A stretch of DNA of 64,000 nucleotides from Pseudarthrobacter sp. BIM B-2242 (GCF_014764445.1 NZ_CP061721.1:2976001-3040000); one strand, 5' to 3'; numbered from the stretch's first letter, positions 45,495 through 60,677 are shown. Notes: generated from the sequence alone by a model not told the origin. Made by a program: numbers and translations.

Positions 45495-46685
45495 TTACTT
45501 GATGATCTTGGTGACACGGCCTGAACCAACGGTGCGGCCGCCTTCGCGGATAGCGAAGCCGAGGCCCTCTTCCATGGCGATGGGCTGGATGAGCGCAACG
45601 GTCATCTCAGTGTTGTCGCCAGGCATAACCATTTCCGTGCCTTCCGGCAGGGTGATAACGCCGGTTACGTCCGTGGTGCGGAAGTAGAACTGCGGGCGGT
45701 AGTTGGAGTAGAACGGGTTGTGACGTCCGCCTTCGTCCTTGGAGAGGATGTAGACGTTAGCCTCGAAGTCGGTGTGCGGGGTGATGGAACCCGGCTTGAC
45801 GACAACCTGGCCACGCTCTACGTCATCACGCTTCAGACCGCGGAGCAGGAGGCCACAGTTCTCGCCGGCCCATGCTTCATCGAGCTGCTTGTGGAACATC
45901 TCGATACCGGTAACCGTGGTCTTCTGGACCGGGCGGATGCCGACGATCTCGACCTCGGAGTTGATGGCGAGGGTTCCACGCTCGGCGCGGCCCGTTACAA
46001 CGGTGCCACGGCCGGTGATGGTGAAGACATCTTCAATCGGCATCAGGAAGGGCTTGTCGCGGTCGCGGATGGGGTCCGGAACAGAGTTGTCCACGGCCTC
46101 CATGAGTTCCTCAACGGACTTGACCCACTCGGGGTCGCCTTCCAGGGCCTTCAGGCCGGAAACGCGGACAACCGGTGCTTCGTCGCCATCGAAGCCCTGC
46201 GAGCTGAGGAGCTCACGAACTTCCATTTCAACGAGGTCCAGCAGTTCCTCATCGTCAACCATGTCGGACTTGTTCAGCGCGACCAGCAGGTAGGGAACAC
46301 CAACCTGGCGGGCGAGCAGAACGTGCTCGCGAGTCTGAGCCATCGGGCCGTCAGTGGCGGCAACCACGAGGATTGCACCGTCCATCTGAGCAGCACCGGT
46401 GATCATGTTCTTGATGTAGTCAGCGTGACCCGGAGCGTCTACGTGTGCGTAGTGGCGCTTCTCGGTCTGGTACTCAACGTGGGAGATGTTGATGGTAATG
46501 CCGCGCTGACGCTCTTCGGGAGCAGAGTCAATGGACGCGAAGTCACGCTTCTCGTTGAGAGTCGGGTACTTGTCGTACAGCACCTTGGAAATGGCGGCCG
46601 TCAACGTCGTCTTACCGTGGTCAACGTGACCAATGGTGCCGATGTTAACGTGCGGCTTAGTCCGCTCGAACTTTGCCTTTGCCAC
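45495..46685 (-). CDS. tuf: Elongation factor Tu
   Basis: 396-residue GTPase that delivers aminoacyl-tRNA. G1 [15 protein letters not shown]3 DAPGHADY, G4 NKSD and the C-terminal [20 protein letters not shown] are present. A 266-nt gap separates it from fusA, so it may have its own promoter as well as read-through. A hairpin lies in that gap. Confidence 0.99.
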   Translation of the reverse strand: MAKAKFERTKPHVNIGTIGHVDHGKTTLTAAISKVLYDKYPTLNEKRDFASIDSAPEERQRGITINISHVEYQTEKRHYAHVDAPGHADYIKNMITGAAQMDGAILVVAATDGPMAQTREHVLLARQVGVPYLLVALNKSDMVDDEELLDLVEMEVRELLSSQGFDGDEAPVVRVSGLKALEGDPEWVKSVEELMEAVDNSVPDPIRDRDKPFLMPIEDVFTITGRGTVVTGRAERGTLAINSEVEIVGIRPVQKTTVTGIEMFHKQLDEAWAGENCGLLLRGLKRDDVERGQVVVKPGSITPHTDFEANVYILSKDEGGRHNPFYSNYRPQFYFRTTDVTGVITLPEGTEMVMPGDNTEMTVALIQPIAMEEGLGFAIREGGRTVGSGRVTKIIK

Positions 46686-46826
46686 AGGTTCCTCCTAGAA
46701 CGTTTTCAAATGACTTACCCTTCAACCGCGCTTATCGCGGCAGAAACTCAGGTAAGTCTACTTGGGGGGCTTTGGATTGGTGAAATTGCAGATTCAGGAA
46801 CTAATACTAGTGCCTAGTGCCTGTTC

Positions 46827-46891
46827 GTGCAGATGGCCAGGAACCGGCCAAAACCGGGACTGCGTCCTGACCCGGTTCCGGCCATCTGCAC
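46827..46891 (-). terminator. Interrupted hairpin between fusA and tuf
   Basis: GCAGATGGCC plus GGAACC (46829-46845) pairs with GGTTCC plus GGCCATCTGC (46874-46890), separated by small bulges. It has no T-tract, so it may be a leaky terminator or attenuator, giving tuf and fusA different mRNA levels. Confidence 0.5.
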
Positions 46892-46951
46892 CAGGTGTGC
46901 TTCCGCTAAGCGGAAACGCACCCGAGTTTGTCGCTGTGAAAGTCCGAAGGA

Positions 46952-49066
46952 CTATTCGCCGCGGGTCTTCTGGATGATCTCGTCGGCAACTGCCTTCGGG
47001 ACCTCGGCGTAGCTGTTGAACGTCATGGAGTACACAGCGCGGCCCTGGGTCTTCGAACGCAGGTCACCGATGTAGCCGAACATGCCGGACAGCGGGACGT
47101 GCGCACGGATGACCTTGACACCCTGTGCATCTTCCATGGACTGCATCTGGCCACGGCGTGAGTTGATGTCGCCGATAACTTCACCCATGTATTCCTCAGG
47201 GGTGCGGACTTCGACATCCATCAGCGGTTCGAGCAGAACAGGGTTCGCCTTGCGTGCAGCTTCCTTGAAAGCCATACGGCCGGCGATCTTGAACGCCATT
47301 TCCGAGGAGTCAACATCGTGGTAAGCGCCATCAATCAGCGTTGCCTTGATGCCAACAACCGGGTAACCGGCCAGGACGCCGTCGTTCAGTGCATCCTGGA
47401 TACCCGCGTCAACGGACGGGATGTATTCGCGCGGAACGCGGCCACCGGTGACCTTGTTCTCAAACGCGTACAGCTCGCCGTCGGCGGTGTCCATCGGCTC
47501 GATCGCGATCTGGATCTTTGCGAACTGACCCGAACCACCGGTCTGCTTCTTGTGCGTGTAGTCGTGACGCTCTACTGCACGCTTGATGGTTTCGCGGTAA
47601 GCAACCTGCGGCTTGCCGACGTTCGCCTCGACCTTGAATTCGCGGCGCATGCGGTCCACCAGGATGTCCAGGTGGAGCTCGCCCATGCCGGCGATGATGG
47701 TCTGACCAGTGTCTTCGTTGAGGGAGACCTGGAAGGTCGGGTCCTCAGCGGAGAGCTTCTGGATGGCCGTGGAGAGCTTCTCCTGGTCACCCTTGGTGTT
47801 CGGCTCGATGGCAACCGAGATCACGGGCTCCGGGAAGCTCATGGACTCGAGAACGATCTGGTTGGCGGAGTCGCACAGGGTGTCACCCGTGGTGGTGTCC
47901 TTCAGACCGATGGCTGCGTAGATGTGGCCGGCGGTAGCGCCCTCAACGGGCATTTCCTTGTTGGCGTGCATCTGGAACAGCTTGCCGATGCGCTCTTTCT
48001 TGCCCTTGGTGGAGTTGACCACCTGTGCGCCTGCTTCCACGTGACCGGAGTACACGCGGATGAAGGTGAGCTGGCCGAAGAACGGGTGCGCGGCAATCTT
48101 GAACGCCAGAGCCGAGAAAGGCTCTTCGGAAGACGGCTTGCGGGTCAGTTCCTTCTCTTCGTCGCGGGGATCGTGACCGATCATCGGCGGGACGTCGAGC
48201 GGGTTCGGCAGGTAGTCGATGACAGCATCGAGCATCGGCTGAACGCCACGGTTCTTGAACGCGGAGCCACAGAACACCGGGTAGAGCTCAGAGTTGATGG
48301 TCATCTTGCGGATGCCGGCCTTGAGCTCGTCGACGGAAATCTCTTCGCCTTCGAGGTACTTCTCCATGAGCTCTTCAGAAGACTCTGCAACGGCCTCAAT
48401 GAGGGCTGCGCGGTATTCCTCAGCCTTTTCCTTGAGGTCAGCCGGGATCTCCTGGATCTCGTACTTGGCACCCATGGTGACGTCACCCTTGGAGTCGCCG
48501 GGCCAGACCAGTGCACGCATGTACAGCAGGTCGACGACGCCGATGAAGTCGTTCTCGGCACCGATGGGCAGCTGCATTACCAGCGGCTTGGCACCGAGAC
48601 GGCTGATGATGGTGTCGACGGTGAAGTAGAAGTCAGCGCCGAGCTTGTCCATCTTGTTGACGAAGCAGATGCGCGGAACGTTGTACTTGTCAGCCTGGCG
48701 CCAAACGGTCTCGGACTGCGGCTCAACACCTTCCTTGCCATCGAAGACGGCGACAGCGCCATCGAGGACGCGCAGTGAGCGCTCAACCTCAACGGTGAAG
48801 TCAACGTGGCCGGGGGTGTCGATGATGTTGATCTGGTTGTTTTCCCAGAAGCAGGTCACGGCGGCAGACGTGATGGTGATGCCGCGTTCCTTTTCCTGTT
48901 CCATCCAGTCAGTGGTCGAAGCGCCGTCGTGCGTTTCGCCGATCTTGTGGTTCACACCCGTGTAAAACAGGATGCGCTCGGTGGTGGTGGTCTTGCCGGC
49001 ATCAATGTGGGCCATGATGCCGATGTTGCGGACCTTACTAAGGTCTGTAAGCACGTCCTGTGCCAC
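46952..49066 (-). CDS. fusA: Elongation factor G
   Basis: 704-residue translocation GTPase. N-terminus [25 protein letters not shown]3 DTPGHVDF, G4 NKMD and domain IV ([13 protein letters not shown]) are intact. I chose the GTG at 49066 (AQDVLTD) because AGGGAG lies 6-7 nt upstream; the frame runs on to 49093 without a better start. It is cotranscribed after rpsG. Confidence 0.98.
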   Translation of the reverse strand: MAQDVLTDLSKVRNIGIMAHIDAGKTTTTERILFYTGVNHKIGETHDGASTTDWMEQEKERGITITSAAVTCFWENNQINIIDTPGHVDFTVEVERSLRVLDGAVAVFDGKEGVEPQSETVWRQADKYNVPRICFVNKMDKLGADFYFTVDTIISRLGAKPLVMQLPIGAENDFIGVVDLLYMRALVWPGDSKGDVTMGAKYEIQEIPADLKEKAEEYRAALIEAVAESSEELMEKYLEGEEISVDELKAGIRKMTINSELYPVFCGSAFKNRGVQPMLDAVIDYLPNPLDVPPMIGHDPRDEEKELTRKPSSEEPFSALAFKIAAHPFFGQLTFIRVYSGHVEAGAQVVNSTKGKKERIGKLFQMHANKEMPVEGATAGHIYAAIGLKDTTTGDTLCDSANQIVLESMSFPEPVISVAIEPNTKGDQEKLSTAIQKLSAEDPTFQVSLNEDTGQTIIAGMGELHLDILVDRMRREFKVEANVGKPQVAYRETIKRAVERHDYTHKKQTGGSGQFAKIQIAIEPMDTADGELYAFENKVTGGRVPREYIPSVDAGIQDALNDGVLAGYPVVGIKATLIDGAYHDVDSSEMAFKIAGRMAFKEAARKANPVLLEPLMDVEVRTPEEYMGEVIGDINSRRGQMQSMEDAQGVKVIRAHVPLSGMFGYIGDLRSKTQGRAVYSMTFNSYAEVPKAVADEIIQKTRGE

Positions 49067-49135
49067 GGTGTCTCCCTTTCGGATGGACTGCACGTTCGCC
49101 GCCGGCTCAGGTGAGCCGGCGGCGTCCGGGAAGTA

Positions 49136-49606
49136 TTACCAGCGGTAGTGTGCGAAGGCCTTGTTGGACTCGGCCATCTTGTGGGTGTCTTCGCGACGCT
49201 TCACAGCGGCACCGAGACCGTTGGAGGCATCCAGGATTTCGTTCTGGAGGCGCTCGGTCATGGTCTTTTCGCGGCGGGCCTTGGAGTAGCCAACCAGCCA
49301 ACGCAGGGCGAGGGCGGTCGAGCGACCCGGCTTGACCTCAACCGGAACCTGGTAGGTGGCGCCACCAACGCGGCGTGAGCGGACCTCGAGGGAAGGCTTG
49401 ACGTTGTCCATGGCCTTCTTGAGGGCTGCTACGGGGTCGCCGCCGGACTTGGCGCGGGCGCCTTCGAGGGCACCGTAAACGATGCGCTCTGCGGTGGACT
49501 TCTTGCCGTCAACGAGCACCTTGTTGATGAGCTGGGTGACCAGCGGGGAGCCGTAAACGGGATCTAGTACGAGCGGCCGCTTCGGGGCCGGACCCTTGCG
49601 AGGCAT
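49136..49606 (-). CDS. rpsG: 30S ribosomal protein S7
   Basis: 156 residues: [48 protein letters not shown] and the [20 protein letters not shown] block. It nucleates 30S head assembly. It is 1 nt after rpsL. Confidence 0.99.
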   Translation of the reverse strand: MPRKGPAPKRPLVLDPVYGSPLVTQLINKVLVDGKKSTAERIVYGALEGARAKSGGDPVAALKKAMDNVKPSLEVRSRRVGGATYQVPVEVKPGRSTALALRWLVGYSKARREKTMTERLQNEILDASNGLGAAVKRREDTHKMAESNKAFAHYRW

Positions 49607-49607
49607 A

Positions 49608-49982
49608 TTACTTCTTCTCCATCTTTGCGCCGTAACGGCTGCGTGCCTGCTTACGGTTCTTCACACCCTGGGTATCGAGGGCGCCACGGACGATCTTGTA
49701 ACGGACACCCGGAAGGTCCTTAACACGACCACCGCGAACGAGCACAATGGAGTGCTCCTGCAGGTTGTGGCCTACACCGGGGATGTAGGCAGTAACTTCC
49801 ACGCCACCGTTGAGGCGCACACGTGCGACCTTACGCAGAGCCGAGTTCGGCTTCTTGGGGGTGGTGGTGTAAACGCGGGTGCAAACACCGCGGCGCATCG
49901 GGCTGCCATTCAGGGCAGGAGCCTTGGTCTTTTTGACCTTAGGCGTGCGGCCCTTGCGGACCAGCTGGTTAATCGTAGGCAC
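49608..49982 (-). CDS. rpsL: 30S ribosomal protein S12
   Basis: 124 residues at the decoding centre. The streptomycin-determining positions read Lys43 (TTPKKPNS) and Lys88 ([12 protein letters not shown]), the sensitive wild-type forms. First gene of rpsL-rpsG-fusA(-tuf). The leader appears to be about 240 nt from a candidate promoter. Confidence 0.99.
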   Translation of the reverse strand: MPTINQLVRKGRTPKVKKTKAPALNGSPMRRGVCTRVYTTTPKKPNSALRKVARVRLNGGVEVTAYIPGVGHNLQEHSIVLVRGGRVKDLPGVRYKIVRGALDTQGVKNRKQARSRYGAKMEKK

Positions 49983-50220
49983 TCTCGTGTTCTCCGTTGG
50001 TTTGATCTCTACCGATACATCCAGGCGTCAGCCGTCATCGCATCGGTTTTGGCGTTGTCCTTGCAGCCTTGGTGTCTCGAATCGTGCCTAGGCGTGCAAA
50101 AGAGTGGCATTCGTTGCGCACCTAACCCGCAACCCGGAAACAAGCTCACACCCAACATCATGAGAACAAAACCAAAATGATGCTGCGGCGGCCTTCATCC
50201 ACTGCCACACAGAACAATTA

Positions 50221-50235
50221 CCAAAATTCTAGCAC
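50221..50235 (-). promoter_or_regulatory. Candidate extended -10 promoter of rpsL-rpsG-fusA
   Basis: Minus-strand GTGCTAGAATTTTGG with TGC-TAGAAT, an extended -10. It resembles the motif at 33097-33111 before rplN (12 of 15 identical) and lies about 245 nt before the first gene. No -35 box is convincing. Confidence 0.45.
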
Positions 50236-50334
50236 GGCTTGCTCCCGCGCCTTAATCGGGTGTAAGGAGGGCGACGGCGGAAGCCGGGTGCCGCCGTCGT
50301 GTTCCCCCCCCCAGCGTCCTTCCGCGCTTAAGCA

Positions 50335-50399
50335 GCAACGCGGGGTCACTGTGAGCCCAATCCACGGTGTGGATCGGGCCGTAAGTGACCCCGCGTTGC
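50335..50399. repeat. Long palindromic repeat after rpoC (family A copy 1)
   Basis: Perfect 16-bp arms GCAACGCGGGGTCACT (50335-50350) and AGTGACCCCGCGTTGC (50384-50399), with an inner stem CCCAATCCAC/GTGGATCGGG. A related element lies at 60544-60608. It directly follows rpoC on the minus strand and may serve as its 3' end, though no T-tract follows. Confidence 0.8.
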
Positions 50400-50407
50400 C
50401 TTAGGCG

Positions 50408-54307
<3,900 letters not shown>

Positions 54308-54416
54308 ATGGTCCCTGTTCTCTCTTGTTCTCTAAATTCTGAAGTCTTGGGTTACGGGAAGAGGGAGCCCCGGAGCAAGGCAGCGCGGCGGGCCGGCTGC
54401 CCTGCTCCGGAGGACT

Positions 54417-57400
54417 CTAGACCTCTTCTACGGAACTGGGCTCTGCACGAGACAGATCAATACCCAGTTCCTCCGCAGCCGTGAAGACTGCGTCATCAGA
54501 GTCACGCATTTCAATTGTGGTTCCGTCCGTGGAAAGTACTTCCACGTTCAGGCACAGCGACTGCATTTCCTTGATCAAGACCTTGAAGGACTCAGGCACG
54601 CCCGGCTCGGGGATGTTCTCGCCCTTGACGATGGCTTCGTAGACCTTCACGCGACCGTGGATATCATCCGACTTGATCGTGAGGAGCTCCTGGAGCGTGT
54701 AGGCGGCGCCATAAGCTTCGAGCGCCCACACTTCCATTTCACCGAAGCGCTGGCCACCGAACTGTGCCTTACCACCCAGCGGCTGCTGCGTGATCATGGA
54801 GTACGGGCCGGTGGAGCGGGCGTGGATCTTGTCGTCCACCAGGTGGTGGAGCTTCAGGATGTACATGTAGCCCACGGAGATCGGATCCGGGAACGGCTCG
54901 CCGGAGCGGCCGTCGAACAGGCGGGTCTTGCCTGAGGAGTTGATCAGGCGGTCGCCGTCGCGGGTCACGTTGGTGGAGTCCAGCAGACCCGTGATTTCTT
55001 CCTCACGGGCGCCGTCGAACACCGGCGTTGCAACAGTGGTCTGGCCACTCTCGCGCGGCAGGTTCGGCAGCTGCTTGACCCACTCGGGCTCGCCTTCGAT
55101 CTTCCAGCCGGTCTTGGCAACCCAGCCGAGGTGCGTTTCGAGCACCTGGCCCACGTTCATACGGCCCGGAACACCCAGCGGGTTCAGGACGATATCGACC
55201 GGGGTACCGTCGGCAAGGAAGGGCATGTCCTCGATCGGGAGGATCTTGGAGATAACACCCTTGTTGCCGTGACGGCCGGCGAGCTTGTCGCCGTCGGTGA
55301 TCTTACGCTTGGCAGCCACGTAGACGCGGACCAGCTGGTTCACGCCCGGGGGCAGTTCGTCGTCGTTGTCGCGGTCAAAGACGCGGACGCCGATGACGGT
55401 GCCGGACTCGCCGTGCGGGACCTTCAGGGAGGTGTCGCGCACTTCGCGGGACTTCTCACCGAAGATGGCGCGCAGCAGGCGCTCTTCCGGGGTCAGTTCG
55501 GTTTCACCCTTCGGGGTGACCTTTCCAACCAGGATGTCGCCGGCTTCAACTTCAGCACCGATGTGGATGATGCCGCGCTCGTCCAGGCCTGCCAGGACTT
55601 CCTCGGACACGTTGGGGATGTCACGGGTGATTTCCTCGGCACCAAGCTTGGTGTCGCGGGCATCGATCTCGTGCTCCTCGATGTGAATGGAGGAAAGGAC
55701 GTCCTCGGCAACAATGCGCTGCGAGAGGATGATGGCGTCCTCGAAGTTGTGGCCTTCCCATGACATGAATGCCACGAGCAGGTTCTTACCCAGGGCGAGC
55801 TCGCCCTGGTCCGTTGCCGGGCCGTCGGCGATGATGCCGCCAACCTCAAGGCGCTGGCCTTCGTTAACCAGGACGCGGTTGTTGTAGCAGTTGCCCTGGT
55901 TGGAGCGCGCGAACTTGTTGATGCGGTAGTTGGTTTCGGTACCGTCGTCGTTGAGCACGATGACCAGTTCAGCGGAAACCTCGGTCACCACACCGGCCTT
56001 CTTGGCGATGGTGACGTCACCGGCGTCCACTGCTGCAGCGCGCTCCATGCCGGTGCCCACGAAGGGAGCCTCGGAACGGACCAGCGGCACAGCCTGGCGC
56101 TGCATGTTGGCACCCATGAGTGCGCGGTTGGCATCGTCGTGCTCGAGGAACGGGATCAGGGCCGTAGCCACGGACACCATCTGGCGCGGGGAAACGTCCA
56201 TGAACTCGACCTCGCCGGCGGGAACGAGCACAGGCTCGCCTCCACCACCACGGGCGCGGACCAGGACGGTCTCTTCGGCGAACTTCTTGTTCTCATCCAG
56301 CGGGGCGTTCGCCTGGGCGATCAGGACCTCAGCTTCGTCGTCAGCCGTGAGGTACTGGACCTCATCGGAAACAACGCCTTCGGAGACGAGACGGTAAGGA
56401 GTCTCGATGAAGCCGAACGGGTTGATGCGGCCGTAGGATGCCAGCGAACCGATCAGACCAATGTTCGGGCCTTCAGGGGTTTCAATGGGGCACATACGTC
56501 CGTAGTGGGACGGGTGGACGTCACGGACTTCCATGCCTGCGCGGTCACGGGACAGACCGCCCGGGCCAAGCGCGGACAGACGGCGCTTGTGGGTCAGACC
56601 CGAGAGCGGGTTGTTCTGGTCCATGAACTGCGACAGCTGGGACGTTCCGAAGAACTCCTTGATGGCTGCGACAACCGGGCGGATGTTGATCAGGGTCTGA
56701 GGCGTGATGGCCTCGACGTCCTGTGTGGTCATACGCTCGCGGACAACGCGCTCCATGCGGGACAGGCCGGTGCGGACCTGGTTCTCGATGAGCTCGCCGA
56801 CGGCGCGGATGCGGCGGTTGCCGAAGTGGTCGATGTCATCGATCTCGACACGCAGTTCGTGGTCCTGGCCGTCGCGCTTGCCCGTGAGGGTTTTCTCGCC
56901 GGCGTGCAGGGCAACCAGGAACTTGATCATGGCTACGATGTCTTCAACGTGCAGGACCGAAGCTTCCTTGTCGCCAAGGGAGCGGTCGATGCCAAGCTTG
57001 CGGTTGATCTTGTAGCGGCCAACCTTGGCCAGATCGTAGCGCTTGGAGTTGAAGTACAGGTTGTCCAGGAGTGACTGGGCAGCCTCGACTGTGGGCGGCT
57101 CGCCCGGTCGCAGCTTCCGGTAGATGTCCAGCAACGCGTCTTCGCGGGTTTCGGTGGCGTCCTTCTCCAGCGTTGCACGCATGGAGTCGTACTGGCCGAA
57201 TTCTTCGAGGATCTGGCCTTCGGTCCAGCCGAGGGCCTTCAGCAGAACCGTGACCGACTGCTTGCGCTTACGGTCGAGGCGGACGCCGACCTGATCGCGC
57301 TTGTCGATTTCGAGTTCAAACCATGCACCGCGGGACGGGATGATCTTGGCAGTGAAGATGTCCTTGTCACTGGTCTTGTCAGCGGTGCGCTCAAAGTAGG

Positions 57401-57926
57401 CGCCCGGTGAACGGACCAGCTGGGAGACGACCACACGCTCGGTGCCGTTGACGACGAAGGTGCCCTTCTCGGTCATCAGCGGGAAGTCGCCCATGAACAC
57501 GGTCTGCTGCTTGATTTCGCCCGTGTTGTTGTTCATGAACTCGGCCTTGACGTACAGCGGAGCCGAGTACGTTGCGTCCCGGTCCTTGCACTCGGCCATG
57601 GTGTACTTGGGGTCAGCGAACTCCGGCTCCGAGAAGCTCAGGGACATGGTGCCCTGGAAGTCCTCGATCGGGGAGATCTCTTCGAAGATGTCCGACAGTC
57701 CGGACGTGGTGGCGACGCTGAGATCGTTTTCTTCGACAGCCTTCGCTACGCGTGCCTGCCAGCGTTCGTTGCCGACCAGCCAGTCAAAGCTGTCCGTCTG
57801 CAGGGCAAGCAGATTCGGAACGTCAAGAGGTTCGTGAATCTTTGCGAATGAGAGCCGGCGAGTGGCACCATCAGTGCTGTCGGCGGTGTTAGCGGTTTCG
57901 TTATTAGAGGTGCTCGAGGCGACCAA
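54417..57926 (-). CDS. rpoB: RNA polymerase subunit beta
   Basis: 1169 residues. The rifampicin cluster [32 protein letters not shown] is wild type, so sensitivity is expected. Other conserved blocks are [20 protein letters not shown] and [19 protein letters not shown] chose the TTG at 57926 (VASSTSNNE) because AAGGA lies 6 nt upstream; a GTG at 57941 is in frame but would start inside that ribosome site. Two copies of a TCATATAGCGG element lie in the upstream region. Confidence 0.98.
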   Translation of the reverse strand: MVASSTSNNETANTADSTDGATRRLSFAKIHEPLDVPNLLALQTDSFDWLVGNERWQARVAKAVEENDLSVATTSGLSDIFEEISPIEDFQGTMSLSFSEPEFADPKYTMAECKDRDATYSAPLYVKAEFMNNNTGEIKQQTVFMGDFPLMTEKGTFVVNGTERVVVSQLVRSPGAYFERTADKTSDKDIFTAKIIPSRGAWFELEIDKRDQVGVRLDRKRKQSVTVLLKALGWTEGQILEEFGQYDSMRATLEKDATETREDALLDIYRKLRPGEPPTVEAAQSLLDNLYFNSKRYDLAKVGRYKINRKLGIDRSLGDKEASVLHVEDIVAMIKFLVALHAGEKTLTGKRDGQDHELRVEIDDIDHFGNRRIRAVGELIENQVRTGLSRMERVVRERMTTQDVEAITPQTLINIRPVVAAIKEFFGTSQLSQFMDQNNPLSGLTHKRRLSALGPGGLSRDRAGMEVRDVHPSHYGRMCPIETPEGPNIGLIGSLASYGRINPFGFIETPYRLVSEGVVSDEVQYLTADDEAEVLIAQANAPLDENKKFAEETVLVRARGGGGEPVLVPAGEVEFMDVSPRQMVSVATALIPFLEHDDANRALMGANMQRQAVPLVRSEAPFVGTGMERAAAVDAGDVTIAKKAGVVTEVSAELVIVLNDDGTETNYRINKFARSNQGNCYNNRVLVNEGQRLEVGGIIADGPATDQGELALGKNLLVAFMSWEGHNFEDAIILSQRIVAEDVLSSIHIEEHEIDARDTKLGAEEITRDIPNVSEEVLAGLDERGIIHIGAEVEAGDILVGKVTPKGETELTPEERLLRAIFGEKSREVRDTSLKVPHGESGTVIGVRVFDRDNDDELPPGVNQLVRVYVAAKRKITDGDKLAGRHGNKGVISKILPIEDMPFLADGTPVDIVLNPLGVPGRMNVGQVLETHLGWVAKTGWKIEGEPEWVKQLPNLPRESGQTTVATPVFDGAREEEITGLLDSTNVTRDGDRLINSSGKTRLFDGRSGEPFPDPISVGYMYILKLHHLVDDKIHARSTGPYSMITQQPLGGKAQFGGQRFGEMEVWALEAYGAAYTLQELLTIKSDDIHGRVKVYEAIVKGENIPEPGVPESFKVLIKEMQSLCLNVEVLSTDGTTIEMRDSDDAVFTAAEELGIDLSRAEPSSVEEV

Positions 57927-58013
57927 GAGGGATCCTTCCACAGACCTTCAGGCGTTTTCAGATCTCCCCCGCTGTGCACCCTGCGGAATGACTCCGCAGT
58001 GCTACCATCCGGT

Positions 58014-58026
58014 TCCGCTATATGAC
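58014..58026 (-). promoter_or_regulatory. Shared rpo upstream element, rpoB proximal copy
   Basis: Minus-strand GTCATATAGCGGA, about 90 nt upstream of the rpoB start. Identical over 13 bases to 19411-19423 upstream of rpoA. Confidence 0.45.
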
Positions 58027-58097
58027 CCGGGGCCGGGGCCGACCATACAATGACGTTGTTGACGGCACGTTGATGGTCAGCTGCCAGGCAAAGCCCA

Positions 58098-58108
58098 CCG
58101 CTATATGA
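58098..58108 (-). promoter_or_regulatory. Shared rpo upstream element, rpoB distal copy
   Basis: Minus-strand TCATATAGCGG, 83 nt further upstream than the proximal copy, same orientation. An 11-base exact match. Confidence 0.45.
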
Positions 58109-58223
58109 AGGCTGAAGGTAAACAGGGAAGACGCAAATATCTACGATACGGCAAAACTAATTACGTGTCTACCCCACAACCGCAGGTTTTGCAAGCACTG
58201 ATTTTTTGGCGCGAACCCGGGCA

Positions 58224-58685
58224 TCAGAGCGTCAGCGTAACGCCCTCCGCGGTGCAGGCTCCGGCGTTCGCAAAGACTGCGTCCCGCACGGCGTCCTTTG
58301 ACGCCTGCTCCGGTTCTCCCCCGGTATTTACAACGGACGAGTGGTCAATGGCAAGGGAACCCAAGGTAGTGAACAGTGCTTTCAGGTTCCCTGTGTAGTT
58401 GTCCTTTACAACCCTGGCTGCCCGGTAAACGTCCTTGTAGGCGTTGCGGTCAGCGGCGGCCGCCCGGTACTCGACGTAGAGCGAGTTAAACAGTTCGCAC
58501 GCTTCCCTGGTCCCGCTGGTCTGCGGCTCCGCCGAGGCGGAAGAGCGCGACGGCGACGCCTGGGCCGGTGCCGCGGCGGACGTCGCGGGGGTGGTCTCCG
58601 AGGTGGCGGGAGCGGACACGCTGCAGGCGGTGAGTCCCACGAGACCGGCCACCGCCGCCGCCGCGCACGCCCACACCATGGGCAC
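58224..58685 (-). CDS. Small lipoprotein of unknown function
   Basis: 153 residues. A signal peptide with lipobox LTAC (Cys at about 21) is followed by a Ser/Ala/Pro/Thr-rich spacer of about 40 residues. A helical domain (ACELFNSLYVEYRAAAADRNAYKDVYRAARVVKDNY) follows, with two Cys residues that may form a disulfide. No family is recognised. It is divergent from the thiolase gene and upstream of rpoB on the same strand. Confidence 0.72.
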   Translation of the reverse strand: MPMVWACAAAAVAGLVGLTACSVSAPATSETTPATSAAAPAQASPSRSSASAEPQTSGTREACELFNSLYVEYRAAAADRNAYKDVYRAARVVKDNYTGNLKALFTTLGSLAIDHSSVVNTGGEPEQASKDAVRDAVFANAGACTAEGVTLTL

Positions 58686-58815
58686 AACTCCCCCACCGCC
58701 GGCGGGGCAAGGGCCCCGCGCAGGAATGGGCCGGGAGGCCGCAACGTTCTGGTAGTTAGGTGATGATGCTCACGATAGCCTTGGCCTACATCGCAAAAGA
58801 ATGGAAGAGATAACC

Positions 58816-60015
58816 ATGGGCAATACCCCGGACAACACTGACGTTGTCATCCTTTCAGGCGTTCGGACCCCGCAGGGCCGCCTCAACGGGCAGCTGGCGT
58901 CCTTCACCGCCGTCGAACTCGGCGCACACGCGATCAGGGCGGCGCTGGCCGCGAGCGGCGTGGACGCCGGCAAGGTGGATGCGGTCATCATGGGCCAGGT
59001 GCTGCAAGCCGGTGCCGGCCAGAACCCCGCGCGGCAAAGTGCAATTGGCGCCGGGATCGGCTGGAACGTTCCCACTGTCACCATCAACAAGGTGTGCCTG
59101 TCCGGCCTCACCGCCGTCATCGACGCCGCACGCATGATCCGCAGCGGGGACGCCACCGTGGTGGTGGCCGGCGGCCAGGAATCCATGACCCGGGCGCCCC
59201 ACTTCCTTCCCGGATCCCGCCAGGGCTGGACCTACGGCTCCATCCAGGCGCTGGACGTTGCGGCGCATGACGGCCTGACCGACGCCTTTGATGGCGAGTC
59301 CATGGGGCTGTCCACCGAGACGCGAAACCTGACGCTTGGCATCGACCGCACCTCACAGGACAATGTGGCTGCGCAGTCCCACCAGCGCGCGGCGCTGGCT
59401 GCCAAGGACGGAGTCTTCGACAACGAGATCGCCCCCATCAGCATCAAGCAGCGCAAGGGCGATCCTGTGGTTGTTTCCACTGACGAAGGCGTGCGGCCCA
59501 ACACCTCCATCGAAACCCTGGCCGGGCTGCGGGCCGCGTTCGTCACTGACGGAACCATCACGGCGGGCAACTCCTCGCCCCTGTCCGACGGCGCCTCGGC
59601 ACTGGTGCTTGCATCACGCCGGTTTGCGGAGGACAACGGCCTAGAATACCTGGCCGTTGTGGGCAGGCCCGGCCAGGTCGCAGGTCCGGACAACTCCCTG
59701 CATTCCCAGCCGTCAAACGCCATCATGAACGCCTTGGACCGGGCCGGCTGGACGACGAAGGACCTGGACTTCATCGAAATCAACGAAGCCTTCGGTTCCG
59801 TGGCGGTGCAGTCGCTGAAGGACCTTGACTACCCGCTGGAGCAGTGCAACCTCCACGGCGGGGCCATCGCCCTGGGCCACCCGATCGGGGCCTCCGGCGC
59901 GAGGCTGGCCCTGCATGCCGCCCACGAACTCAAGCGCCGGGGCCGCGGCAAGGCTGCGGTGTCACTGTGCGGCGGCGGCGGCCAGGGCGAAGCCCTCCTG
60001 CTGTACCGCGACTGA
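58816..60015 (+). CDS. Acetyl-CoA C-acetyltransferase (thiolase)
   Basis: 399 residues. Condenses two acetyl-CoA or cleaves 3-ketoacyl-CoA. Nucleophile Cys94 in NKVCLSGLTAV, His355 in ALGHPIGASGARL and Cys385 in CGGGGQGEALL form the thiolase active site. GGQESMTRAPHFLP and INEAFGSVAVQ are also conserved. I chose the ATG at 58816 (MGNTPDN), with GGAAGAG about 7 nt upstream; an ATG at 58801 overlaps that site. The YbaK-like gene follows. Confidence 0.94.
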   Translation: MGNTPDNTDVVILSGVRTPQGRLNGQLASFTAVELGAHAIRAALAASGVDAGKVDAVIMGQVLQAGAGQNPARQSAIGAGIGWNVPTVTINKVCLSGLTAVIDAARMIRSGDATVVVAGGQESMTRAPHFLPGSRQGWTYGSIQALDVAAHDGLTDAFDGESMGLSTETRNLTLGIDRTSQDNVAAQSHQRAALAAKDGVFDNEIAPISIKQRKGDPVVVSTDEGVRPNTSIETLAGLRAAFVTDGTITAGNSSPLSDGASALVLASRRFAEDNGLEYLAVVGRPGQVAGPDNSLHSQPSNAIMNALDRAGWTTKDLDFIEINEAFGSVAVQSLKDLDYPLEQCNLHGGAIALGHPIGASGARLALHAAHELKRRGRGKAAVSLCGGGGQGEALLLYRD

Positions 60016-60046
60016 TGGAGGCAGGACTGATGGTGAGGCGAAACTA

Positions 60047-60544
60047 ATGGTGGAGGAAGCCGGGAACGGAAGCGCCGCCGTCGGACGTGAACGCTTCCTG
60101 GCTGATGCCGCCGCGCGCGGCCTTGAGGTGCAGATCGTGCAGCGGATGGCCGCGCGCAGCCTCGAGGAGGCGGCCGGGATCCTGGGCATCACGCCGGCGG
60201 ACATTGTGAAGTCGCTGGTGGTCAAGCACAAGGACGGGACGTTCCTCTTTGCGCTGATCCCCGGCAACCGGCAGATCTCGTGGCCCAAGCTGCGTGCCCT
60301 TGTGGGGGTCAACAAGTTGTCCCTGCCGTCCGCGGACGTTGCTTTGGACGCTACCGGCTACGAACGGGGCACCATCACACCGTTGGGCAGCACCACCCAG
60401 TGGCCTGTCTACGCCGACTCCACCATCACAGGCCGCCGGATTTCCATGGGCGCGGGCGAGCACGGCTACAGCGCCTTTGTGGAAGCCGACGCGCTGACAT
60501 CAGCCCTCGGCGCCGTCGTCGCTGATATCTCGGACCCCACCTAG
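60047..60544 (+). CDS. ybaK: YbaK/EbsC-type aminoacyl-tRNA deacylase
   Basis: 165 residues from the ATG at 60047. Family members hydrolyse mischarged Cys-tRNA(Pro) or related species. The YbaK fold motifs are ADIVKSLVVKHKDGTFLFALIPGNRQI, the invariant Lys in SLVVK, and GVNKLSLPSADVALDATGYERGTITPLG. GAGG lies about 10 nt upstream. It starts 31 nt after the thiolase stop, probably in the same transcript. A palindromic repeat begins at its stop codon. Confidence 0.88.
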   Translation: MVEEAGNGSAAVGRERFLADAAARGLEVQIVQRMAARSLEEAAGILGITPADIVKSLVVKHKDGTFLFALIPGNRQISWPKLRALVGVNKLSLPSADVALDATGYERGTITPLGSTTQWPVYADSTITGRRISMGAGEHGYSAFVEADALTSALGAVVADISDPT

Positions 60545-60608
60545 CAACGCGGGGTCAGATGCTGCCCAATAATGTGCATTTCAAGGGCAATATCTGACCC
60601 CGCACTGC
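60544..60608. repeat. Palindromic repeat after ybaK (family A copy 2)
   Basis: Arms GCAACGCGGGGTCAGAT (60544-60560) and ATCTGACCCCGCACTGC (60592-60608) match in 15 of 17 positions. It shares GCAACGCGGGGTCA and GCCCAAT with the element at 50335-50399. It lies between convergent ybaK and rplL. Confidence 0.78.
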
Positions 60609-60621
60609 GGTTAAACGCAGG

Positions 60622-60660
60622 AAAACCCCGCCCAACTGGCTGGCAGTGGGGCGGGGTTTT
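60622..60660 (-). terminator. Terminator after rplL
   Basis: Stem AAAACCCCGCCC (60622-60633) with GGGCGGGGTTTT (60649-60660), with an inner ACTG/CAGT pairing. On the minus strand it ends GGGGTTTTCC, 18 nt after the rplL stop. Confidence 0.9.
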
Positions 60661-60677
60661 CCGTGAAGCAGCGTGAG

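Larger units (their letters stand above)
49983..50407. other. Intergenic region between rpoC and rpsL
   Basis: 425 bp. It holds a long palindromic repeat just after the rpoC stop (50335-50399), a run of nine C at 50314-50322, the candidate str-operon promoter (50221-50235) and about 240 nt of leader. No gene is seen. Confidence 0.7.

Noticed and set aside
50314..50322. Run of nine C as a possible phase-variation tract
   Set aside because: It is not in a gene or between obvious promoter boxes; it may be chance or a sequencing artefact.
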